DNA from: Malaciobacter halophilus
GTDB taxonomy: Bacteria; Campylobacterota; Campylobacteria; Campylobacterales; Arcobacteraceae
Length of the DNA stretch: 64,000 nt
Reading direction: 5' to 3'
Assembly: GCF_002837275.1 (NCBI RefSeq)
Contig: NZ_NXIF01000026.1
Span: forward strand, 1-64,000
The notes under the pieces were generated by a model that worked only from the letters and a program-made list of their open reading frames with translations, was not told the origin of the DNA and ran no database searches. The position numbers and the translations under genes are program-made. The first letter of the stretch is position 1; each line of letters starts with the position of its first letter. Shown here one piece after another: positions 17,879 to 27,403 of this stretch.

Positions 17879-17900
17879 TTACTTTGTCCACACAAAGTAA
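17879..17900. repeat. Hairpin with TTACTTTGT arms
   Basis: TTACTTTGT, loop CCAC, ACAAAGTAA. It lies next to the G+C-rich patch ACCCGAAGGGCTTCGAAGCC and probably forms the second edge of the repeat-like stretch. Confidence 0.55.
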
Positions 17901-18069
17901 GAGGTGCGAATACCTTTAGGTGTTTATGAGTTATTTTCTTGTGTCTTTTCTTACTGACATCAAAATTGATAATATGAATAACCTAGTGAAACTTTTAAAT
18001 GAGAAAATAATTAATCTACTAAAATAATCTTTCATGCACCCATAACCCAAGCTATGCTAGTATCACAAA

Positions 18070-20178
18070 ATGAATAACAAACACAAAATACTAAAAGATA
18101 TATTTGGCCATGAACACTTTAGAAGTTTCCAAGAAGAAGTTGTAGATAGTATTATCCAAAAAAAAGATGTTTTAACTATCTTGCCAACTGGTGGCGGTAA
18201 GTCACTTTGCTACCAATTACCAACTTTGCTTATGGATGGTGTAACAGTAGTAATCTCTCCACTTATTGCACTTATGCAAGACCAAGTAAAAGCACTAAAT
18301 GATTTAAATATAAAAGCAGAGATGATAAGTTCTTCTCAAACAAATGATGAAAATAGTTTTACAATGCAAAAACTTTTAGAAGGTAAACTAAAATTTATCT
18401 ATGTAGCACCTGAAAGATTTACTTCAAATGAGTTTATAGCAGTATTACAGCGAATCAATATTAACTATTTTGTTATAGATGAAGCCCATTGTGTAAGTGC
18501 TTGGGGACATGAGTTTAGAGCAGAGTATAGAAATCTTGATAAGTTAAAAAGATTTTTCCCAGATACTTGTATTGCTGCATTTACTGCAACTGCAACTAAA
18601 AAAGTAGAAGCTGATATTGCTTCAAGTTTAAAACTCAATGATGCTAAACATTTTCGTGCTAAAACACATAGAAACAATCTTGATATAAAAGTAGAACCAC
18701 GAATTACAAATGGTAGAAAGCAAATACTAAATTTTCTTAAAACTCACAAAGGCTTATGTGGTATTATTTATACTTTTACAAGAAAAGAAGCAGAATCAAC
18801 AGCGCAGTTTTTGTGTGAAAATGGCTACTCTTCAAAGGCATATCATGCAGGATTAAACCCAAGTATTAAAGATGAGGTTTATGATGATTTTGTATATGAA
18901 AAGATTGATATTGTAGTAGCTACTATTGCTTTTGGTATGGGTATTGATAAGTCAAATATTAGATTTGTAATACATACAAGTTTACCTAAAACCTTAGAGA
19001 ACTATTATCAAGAAATAGGTCGTGCAGGTCGTGATGGTGATATGTCTTATGTTTATTTACTTTATTCAAAAGCTGATGAGGTAAAAAGAAAAATACAAAT
19101 AGAAGATGCAATTGATACAGGCTATAAACAAAATGGACTTGATAAACTTGAAGCTATGTATAGATATTGTGTATCAAATAATTGTCGTCATAAGATTATT
19201 GCTTCTTATTTTGAAGATGAGATTGATGCTTGCAAAACTTTGTGTGATAACTGTACAAAAGGTGAGATTGAACAAGTTGATGTAAGTGTTGATGCACAAA
19301 AGTTTTTAAGTGCAGTTTATAGAAGCGAACAGCGTTTTGGAACAAATCATATTATTGATATTTTAAGAGGCTCAAAAAATCAAAAGCTTCTTGAGTTTGG
19401 ACATGACAAACTAAATGTTTATGGTTTAGGAAGTGATAAAAGTAAAAATGAATGGATAGCAATTGCTGATAAACTAATAGATATAAAAGCAGTTAATTTA
19501 GGCGAATTTAGAGTCTTAAAAATAAGTGGTTTAGGAATGCAAATCCTTAAAGGCAAAGAAAAACTTCTAATAGATAGTGATAAGTTAGGTATTGCTCAAA
19601 AATTTGAAGAAGAGAATACACAGCTTAGTTTTGATGAAAAGTTATATGAAAAGTTTAAAAACTTAAGAAGAGAGTTAGCACAAGAGTATGAAGTACCAGC
19701 TTATGTTATATTTGGGGATAAAACTTTAAAGGAGTTAGCTTCAAAACTACCTCTTACAAAAGAAAATATGCTTGATATAAACGGAGTTGGTCTTGTAAAA
19801 TTTGAAAAATATGGTAAGAGTTTTTTAAGTCTATGTAAAAGTATAAAAGAAGAGTTTGGTGAAAAGTTAGAAGATAAAATCCCTTTAAAAAAACTTACAA
19901 AAACCTACTTAGAAACTTTTGAATTAATACAAGATGAAAAAACTTTAGAAGAAATATCTCAAATTAGAGATTTATCAATAACTTCTATACTTTCTCATAT
20001 CTCACTTTTATTTGAACATGGTAAAATATCAAAAGAGAAAAAAACAAAACTTTTAGAACCTTTAACTATCCCAAGTGAAATTCAACGATGGATTCAAACT
20101 GGATTAGAGTATGAAAGTTTAAAAGAATTAAGAAAATACTTGTATTTGTACGAATACTTAAATAAGGAAGATAATTGA
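18070..20178 (+). CDS. recQ: ATP-dependent DNA helicase RecQ
   Basis: A 702-residue superfamily 2 helicase for recombination and fork repair. Visible in order: Q-motif region FRSFQEEVV, Walker [13 protein letters not shown] (about residue 40), DEAHC, a TATA motif [13 protein letters not shown] motif VI, the RecQ zinc site ([10 protein letters not shown] and CKTLCDNC), an RQC winged helix, and an HRDC domain beginning near [16 protein letters not shown]. The last ~90 residues form an extra helical HTH-like tail ([16 protein letters not shown]), found in longer RecQ proteins. It overlaps thyA by 4 bases (TTGA). Confidence 0.97.
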   Translation: MNNKHKILKDIFGHEHFRSFQEEVVDSIIQKKDVLTILPTGGGKSLCYQLPTLLMDGVTVVISPLIALMQDQVKALNDLNIKAEMISSSQTNDENSFTMQKLLEGKLKFIYVAPERFTSNEFIAVLQRININYFVIDEAHCVSAWGHEFRAEYRNLDKLKRFFPDTCIAAFTATATKKVEADIASSLKLNDAKHFRAKTHRNNLDIKVEPRITNGRKQILNFLKTHKGLCGIIYTFTRKEAESTAQFLCENGYSSKAYHAGLNPSIKDEVYDDFVYEKIDIVVATIAFGMGIDKSNIRFVIHTSLPKTLENYYQEIGRAGRDGDMSYVYLLYSKADEVKRKIQIEDAIDTGYKQNGLDKLEAMYRYCVSNNCRHKIIASYFEDEIDACKTLCDNCTKGEIEQVDVSVDAQKFLSAVYRSEQRFGTNHIIDILRGSKNQKLLEFGHDKLNVYGLGSDKSKNEWIAIADKLIDIKAVNLGEFRVLKISGLGMQILKGKEKLLIDSDKLGIAQKFEEENTQLSFDEKLYEKFKNLRRELAQEYEVPAYVIFGDKTLKELASKLPLTKENMLDINGVGLVKFEKYGKSFLSLCKSIKEEFGEKLEDKIPLKKLTKTYLETFELIQDEKTLEEISQIRDLSITSILSHISLLFEHGKISKEKKTKLLEPLTIPSEIQRWIQTGLEYESLKELRKYLYLYEYLNKEDN

Positions 20179-21038
20179 AACAATATTTAGATTTATTACA
20201 ACATATCTTAGATAATGGAATAAAAAAAGAAGATAGAACTGGAACTGGTACAACTTCTGTTTTTGGATACCAAATGAGATTTGATTTAAGTGAAGGTTTT
20301 CCTTTAGTAACTACAAAAAAGACACATTTAAAAGCAATTATTAGTGAACTTTTATGGTTTATTGAAGGAAGTACAGATGAAAGAAGACTTGCAGAAATTC
20401 ATTTTGGTGATAAAAGAGAAAATTTAATAGATAAAAAAACAGTATGGACTGCAAATGCCAATAAACAAGGTAAAGATTTAGGTTACACAAATACTGAAAC
20501 TATAAAAGAATTAGGGCCAGTTTATGGAAGTCAATGGAGAAGTTGGGAAGGTGCAAATGGCAAGAAAGTTGACCAACTTGCAGATGTAATTAATCAAATT
20601 AAAACAAATCCAGATAGTAGAAGAATTATTTTAAATGCATGGAATGCAGCAGAAATTGAAAATATGGCATTACCACCTTGTCATACTTTTTTTCAGTTTT
20701 ATGTAGCCAATAACAAACTATCTTGTCAGTTATATCAAAGAAGTGCAGATGTATTTTTAGGAGTTCCATTTAATATCGCTTCTTATGCACTTTTAACTAT
20801 GATGATAGCTCAGGTATGTGAACTTGAAGTAGGGGATTTTGTACATACTTTTGGAGATGCACATATCTATTCAAATCATATGGAGCAAGTAAAACTACAA
20901 CTTACAAGAACACCATATGAAAAACCAGAAATGAAAATAAATAAAGATATAAAAAATATAAATGATTTTAAAATGAGTGATTTTGAACTTGTAAATTACA
21001 AGTGTCATGAAGCAATTAAAGGGGAGATGGCAGTATAA
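20175..21038 (+). CDS. thyA: Thymidylate synthase
   Basis: Methylates dUMP to dTMP using methylene-tetrahydrofolate and releases dihydrofolate. The protein has 287 residues. The catalytic Cys lies in [12 protein letters not shown], the phosphate-binding Arg in [14 protein letters not shown], and the folate/nucleotide segment is [13 protein letters not shown]. The start is TTG inside the end of recQ, supported by AAGGAAG just upstream and by the family N-terminus [11 protein letters not shown]. The dihydrofolate produced explains the directly overlapping folA. Many Campylobacter and Helicobacter species use the flavin-dependent ThyX instead, so this pair helps set the lineage apart. Confidence 0.97.
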   Translation: MKQYLDLLQHILDNGIKKEDRTGTGTTSVFGYQMRFDLSEGFPLVTTKKTHLKAIISELLWFIEGSTDERRLAEIHFGDKRENLIDKKTVWTANANKQGKDLGYTNTETIKELGPVYGSQWRSWEGANGKKVDQLADVINQIKTNPDSRRIILNAWNAAEIENMALPPCHTFFQFYVANNKLSCQLYQRSADVFLGVPFNIASYALLTMMIAQVCELEVGDFVHTFGDAHIYSNHMEQVKLQLTRTPYEKPEMKINKDIKNINDFKMSDFELVNYKCHEAIKGEMAV

Positions 21039-21541
21039 TGAAAATTTCAATGATAGTTGCATATGGTAAAAATTGGGAGATTGGTTTAGACAATAAAATG
21101 CTTTGGCATATCTCAGAGGATTTTAAAAACTTTAAAAATATTACTTCTGGACATCATCTTTTAATGGGAAGAAAAACTTTTGAAAGTATTGGAAAACCTC
21201 TTCCAAATAGAACTTCATTAGTATTAAGTAAAACTGGCTTTAGCCATGAGGGTGTACATACTTTTAGTGAAGTTCAAGATGCTTTTGATTTTGCAAGAGC
21301 AAATGGCGAAGAAGAGCTTTTTATAATAGGTGGAGCAAATATCTATGAAACACTATTTCCTTATGTTGATAAAATGTATTTAAGTGAGGTTGATTTTGAA
21401 GGTAAAGCAGATGCTTATCTTAAACAGATTGATTTTTCTTCTTGGGATTTAATTGAGCAAAAAGATTATGAAGCTATTTTAGAAGAAGATAAAATCAAAA
21501 GCCCAGCTTGGAGTTTTAAAGTCTATACAAAAAAAGATTAA
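21038..21541 (+). CDS. folA: Dihydrofolate reductase
   Basis: Reduces dihydrofolate to tetrahydrofolate with NADPH. The 167-residue length is standard. The N-terminus MISMIVAY-type strand is present as [21 protein letters not shown], followed by LMGRKTFESIGKPLPNRTS (NADPH loop) and FIIGGANIYETLFPYVDKMYL. The start codon shares one base with the thyA stop, a functionally sensible coupling because ThyA consumes the reduced cofactor. The catalytic acidic residue is in the HISEDFKNFK region. Confidence 0.96.
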   Translation: MKISMIVAYGKNWEIGLDNKMLWHISEDFKNFKNITSGHHLLMGRKTFESIGKPLPNRTSLVLSKTGFSHEGVHTFSEVQDAFDFARANGEEELFIIGGANIYETLFPYVDKMYLSEVDFEGKADAYLKQIDFSSWDLIEQKDYEAILEEDKIKSPAWSFKVYTKKD

Positions 21542-21550
21542 GAATTTAGT

Positions 21551-22120
21551 ATGAATAATACAAGAGAAAAACTTCTAACAGTAGCCTTTGATGAGATATA
21601 TCATCATGGCTACTCTGCAACTTCTGTTGATAAGATTTTAAAAAAAGCAAATATGAACAAAGGAAGTATGTATCACTTTTTTAAGTCTAAAAAAGAGTTA
21701 GCTCTTGCTGTTATAAATGAAAAAGTAAATGCTTATATTGAAGATAAATATAGTGTATTATTAGAGTATGAAGAGAATATCTGTGATGAAATGATGCAGA
21801 TGATAAAAAAAAGAGATAATTTTGATTTTACATCTGGATGTAAACTAAATAATCTTATGCAAGAATTATCTCCTATTGACAAAGATTTTAAAGTAGCTTT
21901 AGAGATTGTTTATAAAAAATTTGAAAATATTTTTGAAAAAGTATTAGATAAAGCAATAGCAAAAAATGAAATTTCTCACAATGACACAAAAGCACTCTCT
22001 ATGTATATAGTAGCTTCAATTGAAGGGTGTATAGGCACAGCAAAAAAATCTCAAGATGCAAGTTGTTTTACAACTTGTATTTCTCAACTAGAACTATTTT
22101 TAAACACACTTAAAAAATAA
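21551..22120 (+). CDS. TetR-family transcriptional regulator
   Basis: A 189-residue repressor-type protein. The N-terminal helix-turn-helix is clear (GYSATSVDKILKKANMNKGS, then MYHFFKSKKELAL). The C-terminal ligand domain includes SGCKLNNLMQELSPIDKDF, a pattern shared with the NemR/YezE-like branch that senses electrophiles or small aromatics. It lies 9 bases after folA but reads toward a promoter with two palindromes, which is probably its own target. A four-cysteine content (including CFTTC) is compatible with thiol-based sensing, but this is inference. Confidence 0.9.
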   Translation: MNNTREKLLTVAFDEIYHHGYSATSVDKILKKANMNKGSMYHFFKSKKELALAVINEKVNAYIEDKYSVLLEYEENICDEMMQMIKKRDNFDFTSGCKLNNLMQELSPIDKDFKVALEIVYKKFENIFEKVLDKAIAKNEISHNDTKALSMYIVASIEGCIGTAKKSQDASCFTTCISQLELFLNTLKK

Positions 22121-22132
22121 ATTTTAAAAAGC

Positions 22133-22184
22133 CTTGACTAAACAGTCAAGACTTTGCTATACTTTTACTTGACTAGTTGGTCAA
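22133..22184 (+). promoter_or_regulatory. Promoter with twin palindromic operators
   Basis: A -35 TTGACT (22134-22139) and -10 TATACT (22158-22163) with 18-base spacing. Palindrome 1, CTTGACTAAACAGTCAAG (22133-22150), covers the -35. Palindrome 2, TTGACTAGTTGGTCAA (22169-22184), covers the start region. Their centres are 35 bases apart. The shared half-site TTGACTA and the upstream TetR gene strongly suggest autologous repression of the cysteine hydrolase. Confidence 0.75.
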
Positions 22185-22199
22185 ATGAAAGGAAAATTT

Positions 22200-22748
22200 A
22201 TGAATAAAGCATTATTAATTATAGATATTCAAAATGACTATTTTGAAAAAGGAAAAAATCCATTAGTGAACTCTAATGAAGCTAGTTTAAAAGCAAAAGA
22301 AGTTTTAACACACTTTAGAAAAAATAAATTACCAGTTTTTCATATTCAACATATAAATACAAAAAAAGATGCAACTTTTTTTGTTTGTGATACAAAAGGA
22401 GTAAATATACATGAAAATGTAGCTCCTTTATCAAGTGAAGTAGTAATAAAGAAAAACTTTCCAAATAGTTTTTTAAAAACAAAATTAAAAGAAGAACTTG
22501 AAAAAAAAGATATAAAAGAGTTAGTTATTTGTGGTATGATGAGTCATATGTGTATTGATTCTACAACAAGAGCAGCTTTTGATTTAGCTTATAAATGCAC
22601 AGTTTTAAGTGATGCTTGTGCTACAAAAGATTTGGAGTTTTTAGGTGAGAAAATTCCTGCAAAAACAGTTCACAACTCTTATATGGCAGCATTAAAAACT
22701 GTTTTTTCACAAGTAATTAGTGTAAAAGAGTACATTAATCAATCATAA
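22200..22748 (+). CDS. Isochorismatase-family cysteine hydrolase (TetR-controlled)
   Basis: A 182-residue hydrolase. The Asp of the triad is in LLIIDIQNDYF, the Lys in VIKKNFPNSF, and the Cys in GMMSHMCIDSTTRAAFDLAY. Translation should begin at the ATG after AAAGGAAAATTT; an ATG 15 bases upstream touches the second operator and lacks a ribosome site. It is a distinct paralogue of the hydrolase at 7.8 kb. Placement behind a TetR-type twin operator suggests induction by its substrate or a related toxic compound. The substrate is not known. Confidence 0.9.
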   Translation: MNKALLIIDIQNDYFEKGKNPLVNSNEASLKAKEVLTHFRKNKLPVFHIQHINTKKDATFFVCDTKGVNIHENVAPLSSEVVIKKNFPNSFLKTKLKEELEKKDIKELVICGMMSHMCIDSTTRAAFDLAYKCTVLSDACATKDLEFLGEKIPAKTVHNSYMAALKTVFSQVISVKEYINQS

Positions 22749-22813
22749 AAGCAATATTATACAAGAAAGTTTAAATCTTTTTTTGTAAAATATGAAAAAA
22801 TTTTGGATAGATT

Positions 22814-23719
22814 ATGGTTAAAAAAATTTCAATGTTATTTCCTCTATGGGCAATTTTAGCATCATTTTTTGCGTATTTCCAACCTGAGGTTGTGGTAGGT
22901 TTTAAAAGTTGGATTATTCCACTTTTAGTTTTTATTATGTTTTGTATGGGTATTACTTTAAAAATAGAAGATTTTAAAAGAGTTTTAAAAAGACCAAAGA
23001 TAATTGCAATAACTACATTATTGCAATTTTTACTTATGCCATTGGCTGCTTTTATTATCTCTAAATTTTTAAATTTTTCTACAGAGTTATTAGTGGGTAT
23101 GGTTTTAGTTGGTGCAGTTTCAGGTGGAACAGCTTCAAATGTAATTGCTTTTTTAGCAAAAGCTGATGTTGCTTTATCTATAACAATGACAGTAGTTTCA
23201 ACACTATTATCAATTGTTGTAACTCCTTATTTAGCACTTTTATATGTAGGACAAACTGTACCAGTACCAGTTTTAAGTATGCTTTTAAGTACTATGAAGA
23301 TAGTTCTTTTACCTGTTCTTTTAGGAGTTATAATAAATCACTTTTTTCATAAATATATTGCAAAAAGAGAAGAATTATTTGCACTTTTATCGATAGTTTC
23401 TATTATATTTATTATTGCAATTGTTATTGGTTTAAATCAAGAAAGAATTAGTACTATTGCAATTTCTATGTTTATTGGAGTAATATTACATAATTTTATT
23501 GGACTTTTTGGAGGATACTATATAGCAAAACTTTTAGGGTATGAGCATAAAGTATGCAAAACAGTTGCAATTGAAGTTGGTATGCAAAACTCAGGTTTAG
23601 CAGTTGCTCTTGCTACAAAGTATTTTACACCATTAAGTGCTTTACCAGGAGCTATATTTAGTATTTGGCATAATATCTCAGGTTCAATTATTGCAGGATA
23701 TTGGTCAAAAAAAGCATAA
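22814..23719 (+). CDS. BASS-family (bile acid:sodium symporter-like) transporter
   Basis: A 301-residue inner-membrane protein with about nine to ten hydrophobic segments. The family core motif is seen as GAVSGGTASNVIAFLAKADVALS (crossover region 1) and EVGMQNSGLAVALA (crossover region 2). Bacterial BASS proteins take up or release organic anions such as bile salts, pantoate or keto acids, usually with sodium. The substrate here is unknown. It follows the TetR-controlled hydrolase by 65 bases and precedes a methyltransferase by 12, so the three genes could be one response unit. Confidence 0.9.
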   Translation: MVKKISMLFPLWAILASFFAYFQPEVVVGFKSWIIPLLVFIMFCMGITLKIEDFKRVLKRPKIIAITTLLQFLLMPLAAFIISKFLNFSTELLVGMVLVGAVSGGTASNVIAFLAKADVALSITMTVVSTLLSIVVTPYLALLYVGQTVPVPVLSMLLSTMKIVLLPVLLGVIINHFFHKYIAKREELFALLSIVSIIFIIAIVIGLNQERISTIAISMFIGVILHNFIGLFGGYYIAKLLGYEHKVCKTVAIEVGMQNSGLAVALATKYFTPLSALPGAIFSIWHNISGSIIAGYWSKKA

Positions 23720-23731
23720 TAAGGATTTAGC

Positions 23732-24526
23732 GTGAAATATGAAGATATAGATTTTAATGAACTTTATAAAAAACAAAAAGAGCTTACAACTTTCAAACCA
23801 AAAGAAAAACAAGCTTGGGATGAAAAAGCTAGTTCTATGAATCAAAGGGTACACAAATCAATTTATAATGAACAGTTTATTCAAAGATTAGACTTACAAG
23901 GAATTGAGTCACTATTAGATGTGGGGTGTGGAGTTGGAAATTTATCTTTAAAATTAGCGCCAAAATTAAAAAATGTTTATAGTTTAGATTATTCAACAAA
24001 GATGCTAGAACTACTAAATGAAAATGCAAAAAAAAGTGATATAACAAATATTAAAACAATCAATAAATCATGGTATGATGATTGGAGTGATGTCCCAAAT
24101 GCAGATTTAGTTATTGCTTCACGCTCAATGGAAGTAAAAGATATGAAAAAAGCTTTAATAAAATTAAATGATAAAGCAAATAAAAAAGTTGTTATTTCAT
24201 ATAAAAAAGGTGGCTCTTTTGTAAGTGATGAAATCTTAGATGTATTAAACAAAGATATAATAAAAAAACCTGATTATATTTATGTGGTAAATATATTGTA
24301 TTCATTAGGAATAAAAGCAGAAGTTAATTTTATTGATAGTGAGGGAAGAAATACTATTTATAAGTCAAAACAGAAGTTTATTGATTCTATTTCTTGGAGT
24401 TTAGGCTCTTTAAACGATAAAGAGATAAAACGCTTGGAAGAGTATTATGACTCTTTGGATTTAACAAAAAAACAAGAGCAAGATTATGTGCAATGGGCAT
24501 TGATTTCATGGGATAAGAAGGATTAA
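23732..24526 (+). CDS. Class I SAM-dependent methyltransferase
   Basis: A 264-residue Rossmann-type methyltransferase. Motif I is LLDVGCGVGNLSLKL and motif II YSLDYSTKMLELLNENA; a motif IV-like NADLVIASRSMEV replaces the usual acidic tetrad, so the acceptor is unclear. The N-terminal 45 residues contain WDEKASSMNQRVHKS, a signature often seen in methyltransferases that act on small molecules. It starts with GTG after AAGGATTTA. It is next to the BASS transporter and could modify the same compound, but this is conjecture. Confidence 0.85.
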   Translation: MKYEDIDFNELYKKQKELTTFKPKEKQAWDEKASSMNQRVHKSIYNEQFIQRLDLQGIESLLDVGCGVGNLSLKLAPKLKNVYSLDYSTKMLELLNENAKKSDITNIKTINKSWYDDWSDVPNADLVIASRSMEVKDMKKALIKLNDKANKKVVISYKKGGSFVSDEILDVLNKDIIKKPDYIYVVNILYSLGIKAEVNFIDSEGRNTIYKSKQKFIDSISWSLGSLNDKEIKRLEEYYDSLDLTKKQEQDYVQWALISWDKKD

Positions 24527-24537
24527 TTCCTTCTTAT
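24513..24537. terminator. Shared hairpin over both stop codons
   Basis: ATAAGAAGGA pairs with TCCTTCTTAT around TTAAT. It overlaps the ends of the convergent methyltransferase and glycosyltransferase genes. Confidence 0.65.
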
Positions 24538-25646
24538 AATAAGTCTAATTCTAAAGCAAAGTTTTTAGCAATTTTGTCATAATTTCTAATATCTAATAAT
24601 CTTTTTTGCCCTTCAATCCCGACCTTTGCAACCTCTTCTTTTGATAAAGTGATTATTTGTTCAAGTTTATGTTTTATTGACTCTTTGTCAAAATTACAAA
24701 ACCAAGCTTGTTTATCATCTTCAAATAGCTCTTGATTATTTTTATTATTTGTCATAATACAAGGAATAGCACTTGAGTAATAATCAAGAATTTTTACAGG
24801 TGTTGAGCTATTAAATATGGCAATACTAGGTAAAATTGATAAACCTATATCTGCTTTTGCAATCAAAGATAATAACTCATCTTTTGTTTTTGCATTATAT
24901 ATTTCAACACAATTTGTAAGATTAGGAAATTTTGAAAGCATCTTTTTTGCATATTCTGGGTCTTTTGTAGAGATACATAGTCTAAACTGGTTACTATTAA
25001 TCTCACTAAAAGCTTCTAAAATTGTTTCAAAGCTTCTTAATTTATCTAGTGTTCCTGCATAAAAAAATCTTTTGAAGTCTTCAACATGTTGTACGTTTTC
25101 ATGTAAAACTTCTGGGTCAATTGATGGAGGAATTATAAAAGTTTTTGTGTTTACATTTGGGAAAAAATCCTCTTTTATAAATTTTGATGTGGGAATAAAA
25201 ATATCACACTCATTTACTAAATTCGTCTCTGTTATAGTTTTTATACTATTTCCTATTACATCAAAAATGCTTTTTTTATTATTTATCTCATCTTCTTGTA
25301 GTTTTGCTGCTCTTTTAGGAAAAGACAATCTAAAACCAGCTTTGTAATTATGTTTGATTTTTCTTTTTAATATATGCTTTAATATATCAAAATCATTTCT
25401 TACAACAATATAATCATAAGAGTCTATATCTATACCATTTTTTGATAACTCATCTAGTAAATTCTTTTTTAATTTAAAAGGTAAAATAAATCTTTGTTCA
25501 TCTTTTTTTTCAAAGTCTGATTTAAATTGCGAAAAATAAAGGATATTTGTATCAAAATACTTTCCTAAATATTTTTCAAAAAAGGCACCAATAAAACTGT
25601 GGTCAGTATATTCATCTTGGTCTGTTATATATAAAAACTTCTTCAT
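24534..25646 (-). CDS. Glycosyltransferase (GT4-like)
   Basis: A 370-residue protein with the two-Rossmann architecture of GT-B glycosyltransferases. The C-terminal half has KRFFYAGTLDKLRSFETILEA, then the donor-site stretch LSLIAKADIGLSILPSIAIFNSSTPVK and LDYYSSAIPCIMTNNKNNQELF, matching the GT4 group with a conserved Glu near residue 320. The N-terminal acceptor half is less conserved. Donor and acceptor are unknown and no polysaccharide locus surrounds it. It is monocistronic, with AAGGAAAA before the ATG. Confidence 0.8.
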   Translation of the reverse strand: MKKFLYITDQDEYTDHSFIGAFFEKYLGKYFDTNILYFSQFKSDFEKKDEQRFILPFKLKKNLLDELSKNGIDIDSYDYIVVRNDFDILKHILKRKIKHNYKAGFRLSFPKRAAKLQEDEINNKKSIFDVIGNSIKTITETNLVNECDIFIPTSKFIKEDFFPNVNTKTFIIPPSIDPEVLHENVQHVEDFKRFFYAGTLDKLRSFETILEAFSEINSNQFRLCISTKDPEYAKKMLSKFPNLTNCVEIYNAKTKDELLSLIAKADIGLSILPSIAIFNSSTPVKILDYYSSAIPCIMTNNKNNQELFEDDKQAWFCNFDKESIKHKLEQIITLSKEEVAKVGIEGQKRLLDIRNYDKIAKNFALELDLL

Positions 25647-25820
25647 GAATTTTCCTTTTTTAAAAGTTAATCAATAATTATACAGCTTAATAGTTGCATT
25701 AAAAAAGCATTTTTTATTAATTGGTGTAATCCTTTTAGTTTCACATAAATTATCCATTAATTTGCCTTTAAATGACTCTACAGTAAAATAATAGCTTCTA
25801 TTTATCAAAAAAGAGAGCTA

Positions 25821-26564
25821 ATGGATAATAACGAAATTATAAAAATGAATAAAATCAATAAATATTTTGATGATTTTCATGTATTAAAAAATATAGATTT
25901 TTCAGTAAAACAAGGTGAAATTGTAGTTATATGTGGACCAAGTGGGTCAGGTAAATCTACACTTATTAGATGTATTAATGGTCTTGAAGAGATTGATGAA
26001 GGTGAGATTATTGTAGATGATTTACACATACATAATAATAAAAAGAATTTAAAAGAGATTAGAAGTGAAGTTGGAATGGTATTTCAACACTTTAATCTAT
26101 TCCCTCATTTAACAATATTAGAAAATATTACAATAGCTCCAACTTTAGTTAAAAGTATTTCAAAAAAAGACGCTCATGAAATAGCTATGGAACTTCTTAA
26201 GAAAGTTAAGCTAGAAGATAAAGCAAATGCTTATCCAGCAGATTTAAGTGGTGGACAAAAACAAAGGGTTGCAATTGCAAGAAGTTTAGCAATGAAACCT
26301 AAAGTTATATTATTTGATGAACCAACTTCGGCACTTGACCCTGAAACTATTGGTGATGTTCTTTCAGTTATGAAAGATTTAGCAAAAGAGAATTTTACTT
26401 TAGTTTGTGTTACACATGAAATGGGATTTGCAAAAGAGGTTGGAGATAGGATTGTTTTTATGGACCATGGTGTTATTGTTGAAGAAAACAACCCATCAGA
26501 ATTTTTTAAAAATCCAAAAAGTCAAAGAGCTAAAAAATTTTTAAATGAGATTTTAATTCACTAA
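25821..26564 (+). CDS. Polar amino-acid ABC transporter, ATP-binding subunit
   Basis: Powers uptake of a polar amino acid. The 247-residue ATPase has Walker [10 protein letters not shown] (near residue 39), Q-loop [12 protein letters not shown], signature LSGGQKQR, Walker [15 protein letters not shown] and H-loop VTHE. These features and the length match the GlnQ/HisP/PEB1C group. It is the first gene of an operon with a binding protein and a permease. A weak AGAGAGC ribosome site precedes the ATG. Whether the substrate is glutamate/aspartate, glutamine or another amino acid is not resolved. Confidence 0.94.
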   Translation: MDNNEIIKMNKINKYFDDFHVLKNIDFSVKQGEIVVICGPSGSGKSTLIRCINGLEEIDEGEIIVDDLHIHNNKKNLKEIRSEVGMVFQHFNLFPHLTILENITIAPTLVKSISKKDAHEIAMELLKKVKLEDKANAYPADLSGGQKQRVAIARSLAMKPKVILFDEPTSALDPETIGDVLSVMKDLAKENFTLVCVTHEMGFAKEVGDRIVFMDHGVIVEENNPSEFFKNPKSQRAKKFLNEILIH

Positions 26565-26584
26565 ATAAAACAAGGAGAAAATGA

Positions 26585-27400
26585 ATGAAAAAACTTTTAG
26601 TAGTTTTGATGTTGCTATTTACTGCATCTTTATTTGCAAGTGACATTAATGTATGGAAAAACTCTACTTTAAATAAAATTGTGCAAAGAGGAGAGTTAAG
26701 AGTAGGGCTAGACCCTGGATATATGCCTTTTGAAATGAAAGATAAAAAAGGAAGAATTATTGGGTATGATGTAGATATGGCTAGAAAAATGGCTAGAGAT
26801 ATGGGTGTAAAATTAAAAATTATTCCTACATCATTTGATGGAATTATTGGAGGTTTATTATCAGAAAAATTTGATATTATTATCTCTGGTATGACTATTA
26901 CTCAAAAAAGAAATTTAAAAGTAAATTTTGCAACACCATATGTAATTATTGGACAAACTATCCTTATGAAAAAAGAGCATAAAGGAAAAATTAAATCATA
27001 TAAAGATTTAGATAAAAAAGGTTTTGTAATCTCAACAAGAACAGGTGTAACAGGTGAAATTGTTGCTAGAAAATTCTTTAAAGATGCAAAAATAATTACA
27101 TTTGAAACAGAAGCAGATGCAGTATCTGAAGTATTAAATGGTAAAGCAGATGCATTTATTTATGACCAACCTTACAATGTTTTATTTATGTCAAATAAAG
27201 GTAAAGGAAGATTAGTACACTTAGATAAACCTTTAACTTATGAGCCTTTAGGATTTGCTATTAGAAAAGGTGACCCAGATTTTCTTAATTGGTTAAACAA
27301 TTTTATGAGACAAATTAAAGAAGATAAACTATTAGATTTCCACCAAAAATTATATGAAAAATGGTTAGTTGATACAAACTGGCTAAAAAGAGTTCAGTAA
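26585..27400 (+). CDS. Polar amino-acid ABC transporter, periplasmic binding protein
   Basis: Captures the substrate for the ABC importer. A signal peptide (MKKLLVVLMLLFTASLFA) is followed by a mature SBP family 3 domain: ELRVGLDPGYMPFEM, GYDVDMARKMARDMG, DIIISGMTITQKR and TGVTGEIVARKFF. The Arg in ITQKR and Asp in YDQPYN are at amino-acid-contact positions. The 271-residue length is normal. It follows the ATPase gene by 20 bases with AAGGAGAAAATG. No lipobox is present, so it should be freely periplasmic. Confidence 0.94.
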   Translation: MKKLLVVLMLLFTASLFASDINVWKNSTLNKIVQRGELRVGLDPGYMPFEMKDKKGRIIGYDVDMARKMARDMGVKLKIIPTSFDGIIGGLLSEKFDIIISGMTITQKRNLKVNFATPYVIIGQTILMKKEHKGKIKSYKDLDKKGFVISTRTGVTGEIVARKFFKDAKIITFETEADAVSEVLNGKADAFIYDQPYNVLFMSNKGKGRLVHLDKPLTYEPLGFAIRKGDPDFLNWLNNFMRQIKEDKLLDFHQKLYEKWLVDTNWLKRVQ

Positions 27401-27403
27401 ATA

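Larger units (their letters stand above)
17348..18069. other. 0.7-kb gene-free stretch with hairpins and a gene relic
   Basis: No intact gene is visible. The stretch has several strong hairpins, patches of higher G+C such as ACCCGAAGGGCTTCGAAGCC near 17847, and a short frame that looks like the end of a lost gene. The 17.44-17.90 kb part is unlike the AT-rich intergenic DNA elsewhere here and looks like a non-autonomous or decayed repeated element. Its last 150 bases lead into recQ. Confidence 0.55.

Noticed and set aside
22133-22150. Intrinsic terminator of the TetR gene
   Set aside because: The stem has only a few loop bases and no U run, and it coincides with a well-placed -35; an operator explains it better.
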